Part shown: in pieces, positions 62,156 to 64,000 of the stretch | How the letters are laid out: each line of letters opens with the position of its first letter | Numbering within the stretch: position 1 is the first letter of the stretch | From: Viridibacillus arvi | GTDB taxonomy: Bacteria > Bacillota > Bacilli > Bacillales_A > Planococcaceae | Reading direction: 5' to 3' | DNA: 64,000 nt | Assembly (NCBI RefSeq): GCF_001274945.1 | Contig: NZ_LILB01000001.1 | Coordinates: 719,212-783,211 of the forward strand | The notes under the pieces: model-generated | What the model was told of the DNA's origin: nothing | Database searches by the model: none | Seen by the model: the letters and a program-made list of their open reading frames with translations, nothing else | Position numbers and translations under genes: made by a program

Positions 62156-63598
62156 TTATCGGCTTGCTATTGGTTGGATTTCTGACGGCATAGGACAGAT
62201 ATAACTTTGGTCTCCTAAACGTTTCTTCAATTCAGCTTTTGCTAGATCAATGTTTTCAGGATTAAGCAGTAAGTCAATTGCCGTAGCCCCCATCACCTTA
62301 CCTGCATGAAGCATCCCTTTGTGGCCAATCGAAGTTCCTCCTTGTGCTACAGCCTGCCAAGAATGTAGCTGTGTACCCATTGCAAAACAATTCGTCGCAC
62401 ACTGTACTGTAGGAACAACCCAGCTAACATCTCCAACGTCAGTCGAACCAGACATTTTGAATGTTTTATTAATATAAGGCATAAGTAGGGAAGATAATTC
62501 TTCTTCCTTTAATTTTTGCAAGATTTCCTCGCTACCCTTAATCGATAAATTATTTAATTGTTGCAAAACACCTTGTCTTTCCCCTGTAGCCATCGTTTTA
62601 CGGATTTGGCGAGCAAATTCCTTTTCTGTTTCATTAAATGTAGGAACACCCATCACACGGAAGTTATTATACATAATTGCTTCCAGTGTATTGTTCGGTA
62701 TTAAGTTAGAGCATCCTTTATCAAAAATGATTTCAACTTCAGTTTCTGTCATCATAGCGGCACCTTGAGCTACCTTGCAAACGCGCTGATAAATTTCTTC
62801 TACTTGTTGTGTTTCAGGAGCGCGAACCAAATAGAGTACTTCTGCTTCTGCCTGCACCACATTGGCTGCAATACCACCTGAATTCGTAATAGCATAATGG
62901 ATACGAGCATCTGAGATAATATGTTCACGAAGGAAGTTAGTTCCCACATTCATCAGTTCTACAGCATCTAGTGCACTACGTCCTAGATGCGGTGCACCTG
63001 ATGCGTGAGCAGCTTTTCCTTTGAACCGGAAGTACACTTGATAATTAGCTAGATTACTAACCGATGCTACTGCATTAAATGGGTACGGGTGCCAGCAGAT
63101 GCTCGTGTCTACATCATTGAACAAACCCTCGCGAACCATGATTGTTTTTCCTGATCCACCCTCTTCGGCCGGACAGCCGTAATAACGGACCGTTCCTTTG
63201 ATCTGATTTTCTTCCATAAAATGACGTACTGCAATTGCAGCCGCTAAAGAGCCAGTACCAAGTAGATTATGTCCGCATCCGTGTCCATTTCCGCCTTGCT
63301 CGATTGGTTGTTGAGTATCATTACCACGTTCCTGACTTAGACCGGGCAGCGCATCATATTCACCAAGAATAGCTACAATAGGTCCACCACTTCCATAACT
63401 TCCGATAAAAGCAGTTGCCATACCTCCGACTCCGCGTTCTACCTCAAAACCTTCTTCTTCTAGCGTTTTACAAAGCAGTTCTGCAGATTGGAATTCTTCA
63501 AAACGGGTTTCAGCATAATCCCAAATACGGTCACTTACATCTATTAACTTTTCTCTTTTATTCTCAATAAGTTCTGAAATACGTTGACGATTAAACAT
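62156..63598 (-). CDS. M20-family amidohydrolase, AbgB-like
   Basis: 480 residues from ATG 63598 (AAGAGGTG upstream; GTG 63607 is inside that site). Metal-site motifs: AILGEYDALPGL, GGNGHGCGHNLLGTGSLAAA, CPAEEGGSGKTIMVREG with the catalytic Glu, and the late GTSIGHKGMLHAGKVMGATA. The DALPG and GCGHN motifs place it among M20D amidohydrolases, and the long insert is most like AbgB, the p-aminobenzoyl-glutamate hydrolase subunit. No AbgA partner is visible here; an MFS gene directly upstream may import the substrate. Confidence 0.85.
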   Translation of the reverse strand: MFNRQRISELIENKREKLIDVSDRIWDYAETRFEEFQSAELLCKTLEEEGFEVERGVGGMATAFIGSYGSGGPIVAILGEYDALPGLSQERGNDTQQPIEQGGNGHGCGHNLLGTGSLAAAIAVRHFMEENQIKGTVRYYGCPAEEGGSGKTIMVREGLFNDVDTSICWHPYPFNAVASVSNLANYQVYFRFKGKAAHASGAPHLGRSALDAVELMNVGTNFLREHIISDARIHYAITNSGGIAANVVQAEAEVLYLVRAPETQQVEEIYQRVCKVAQGAAMMTETEVEIIFDKGCSNLIPNNTLEAIMYNNFRVMGVPTFNETEKEFARQIRKTMATGERQGVLQQLNNLSIKGSEEILQKLKEEELSSLLMPYINKTFKMSGSTDVGDVSWVVPTVQCATNCFAMGTQLHSWQAVAQGGTSIGHKGMLHAGKVMGATAIDLLLNPENIDLAKAELKKRLGDQSYICPMPSEIQPIASR

Positions 63599-63633
63599 AA
63601 AAAACACCTCTTTTTTATTGGTTAAGAACTGAA

Positions 63634-64000
63634 CTACTCTACATTAGTACTTACTTCTGCAGTCTGCTCATTAGAAATAATTGTTTGATTTTTCACAGTC
63701 ATACCTACTAAAAATGAAACAACAAGCGCACCGATTAAGAACCAAAAACCAGCATCATAGGAACCATTAAATTTTTGAATCATGAACCCCATTAGAGTTG
63801 GAGCAATTACCCCTGCTAATTGCCCACCTAAATACACCATTCCAGTAGCAGTTCCTATGGAAGAAGAATGAATGTATTTCAACGGCATCGTAAGAGTTGT
63901 TGTCAACGCTAAGGCAACACCCATATTAATGAATGACCCATATATCACAACAAAAGCAATGGAAGGAGCATGGATAAAGAAATACATTGAGATGATTCCA
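63634..64000 (-). CDS. MFS transporter, 3-prime part only
   Basis: The C-terminal 120 or so residues of a membrane transporter, cut by the window end. Helices IAFVVIYGSFINMGVALALT, SSIGTATGMVYLGGQLAGVI APTLMGFMIQKFNGSY and FWFLIGALVVSFLVGMTV fit the last third of an anion:cation-symporter-type MFS protein. It ends 36 bases before the AbgB-like start and is transcribed with it, so it probably brings in that hydrolase's substrate. Confidence 0.8.
   Translation of the reverse strand, partial: GIISMYFFIHAPSIAFVVIYGSFINMGVALALTTTLTMPLKYIHSSSIGTATGMVYLGGQLAGVIAPTLMGFMIQKFNGSYDAGFWFLIGALVVSFLVGMTVKNQTIISNEQTAEVSTNVE

Overview
The window reads as chromosomal DNA of a low-GC endospore-forming member of the Bacillota (Bacillaceae/Caryophanaceae type). 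Signs are AT-rich DNA, strong AGGAGG-like ribosome binding sites, many TTG/GTG starts, rho-independent terminators after most units, a CotA-type laccase, VanRSY-like genes, topoisomerase III and many one-regulator/one-transporter modules. A Lysinibacillus/Solibacillus/Bacillus-like host is plausible, but genus is inference. No rRNA, tRNA, CRISPR array or intact prophage was seen.

Layout. 0-9 kb: a decayed stretch with a saccharopine-dehydrogenase-like oxidoreductase, a secreted beta-helix protein, four gene remnants, a DinB-like protein, PepD dipeptidase and an HbpS/GlcG-like protein. 9-16.6 kb: a DHA2 efflux pump with divergent TetR, a vanY-vanS-vanR-like set without vanHAX, and topB. 16.9-25.5 kb: a CotA-like laccase with a Cys-rich head, a beta-propeller protein, a chemoreceptor, and a CynX-like MFS/LysR pair flanked by pieces resembling the topB leader. 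25.8-31 kb: a LacI-controlled permease/aldehyde dehydrogenase/Fe-alcohol dehydrogenase operon with a large inverted-repeat operator. 31-41 kb: EamA, a broken barstar gene, XRE-cupin/LysE, MocR, a PadR operon encoding repeated two-helix membrane modules, a second TetR/DHA2 pair and an FNT channel. 41-48 kb: a GC-rich repeat, an IS1182 remnant, deoD-MFS plus GntR, and an MFS/LysR pair. 48-51 kb: a 22-unit tandem repeat array and a DrrAB-like ABC exporter of higher GC. 51-64 kb: small secreted or lipid-anchored proteins, acetyltransferases, EamA, a small basic protein with an O-methyltransferase behind GTATAC repeats, TetR plus a paired SMR exporter, a signal-peptidase-like lipoprotein, a tubby-like protein, and an AbgB-like M20 hydrolase with an MFS gene cut by the window end.

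How it works together. This is accessory chromosome dominated by divergent regulator/transporter pairs, several with visible palindromic operators in the shared promoter region. Catabolic capacity includes nucleoside phosphorolysis, alcohol-to-aldehyde-to-acid oxidation, His-dipeptide cleavage and aminoacyl-type amidohydrolysis. Envelope functions include a D,D-carboxypeptidase with its sensor pair, the spore laccase and a chemoreceptor. No clearly new defence or biosynthetic system is obvious. The least explained items are the PadR/2TM-repeat operon, the small RG-rich protein/O-methyltransferase pair, the S26-like lipoprotein lacking its catalytic dyad, and the tandem array at 48.1-48.6 kb.
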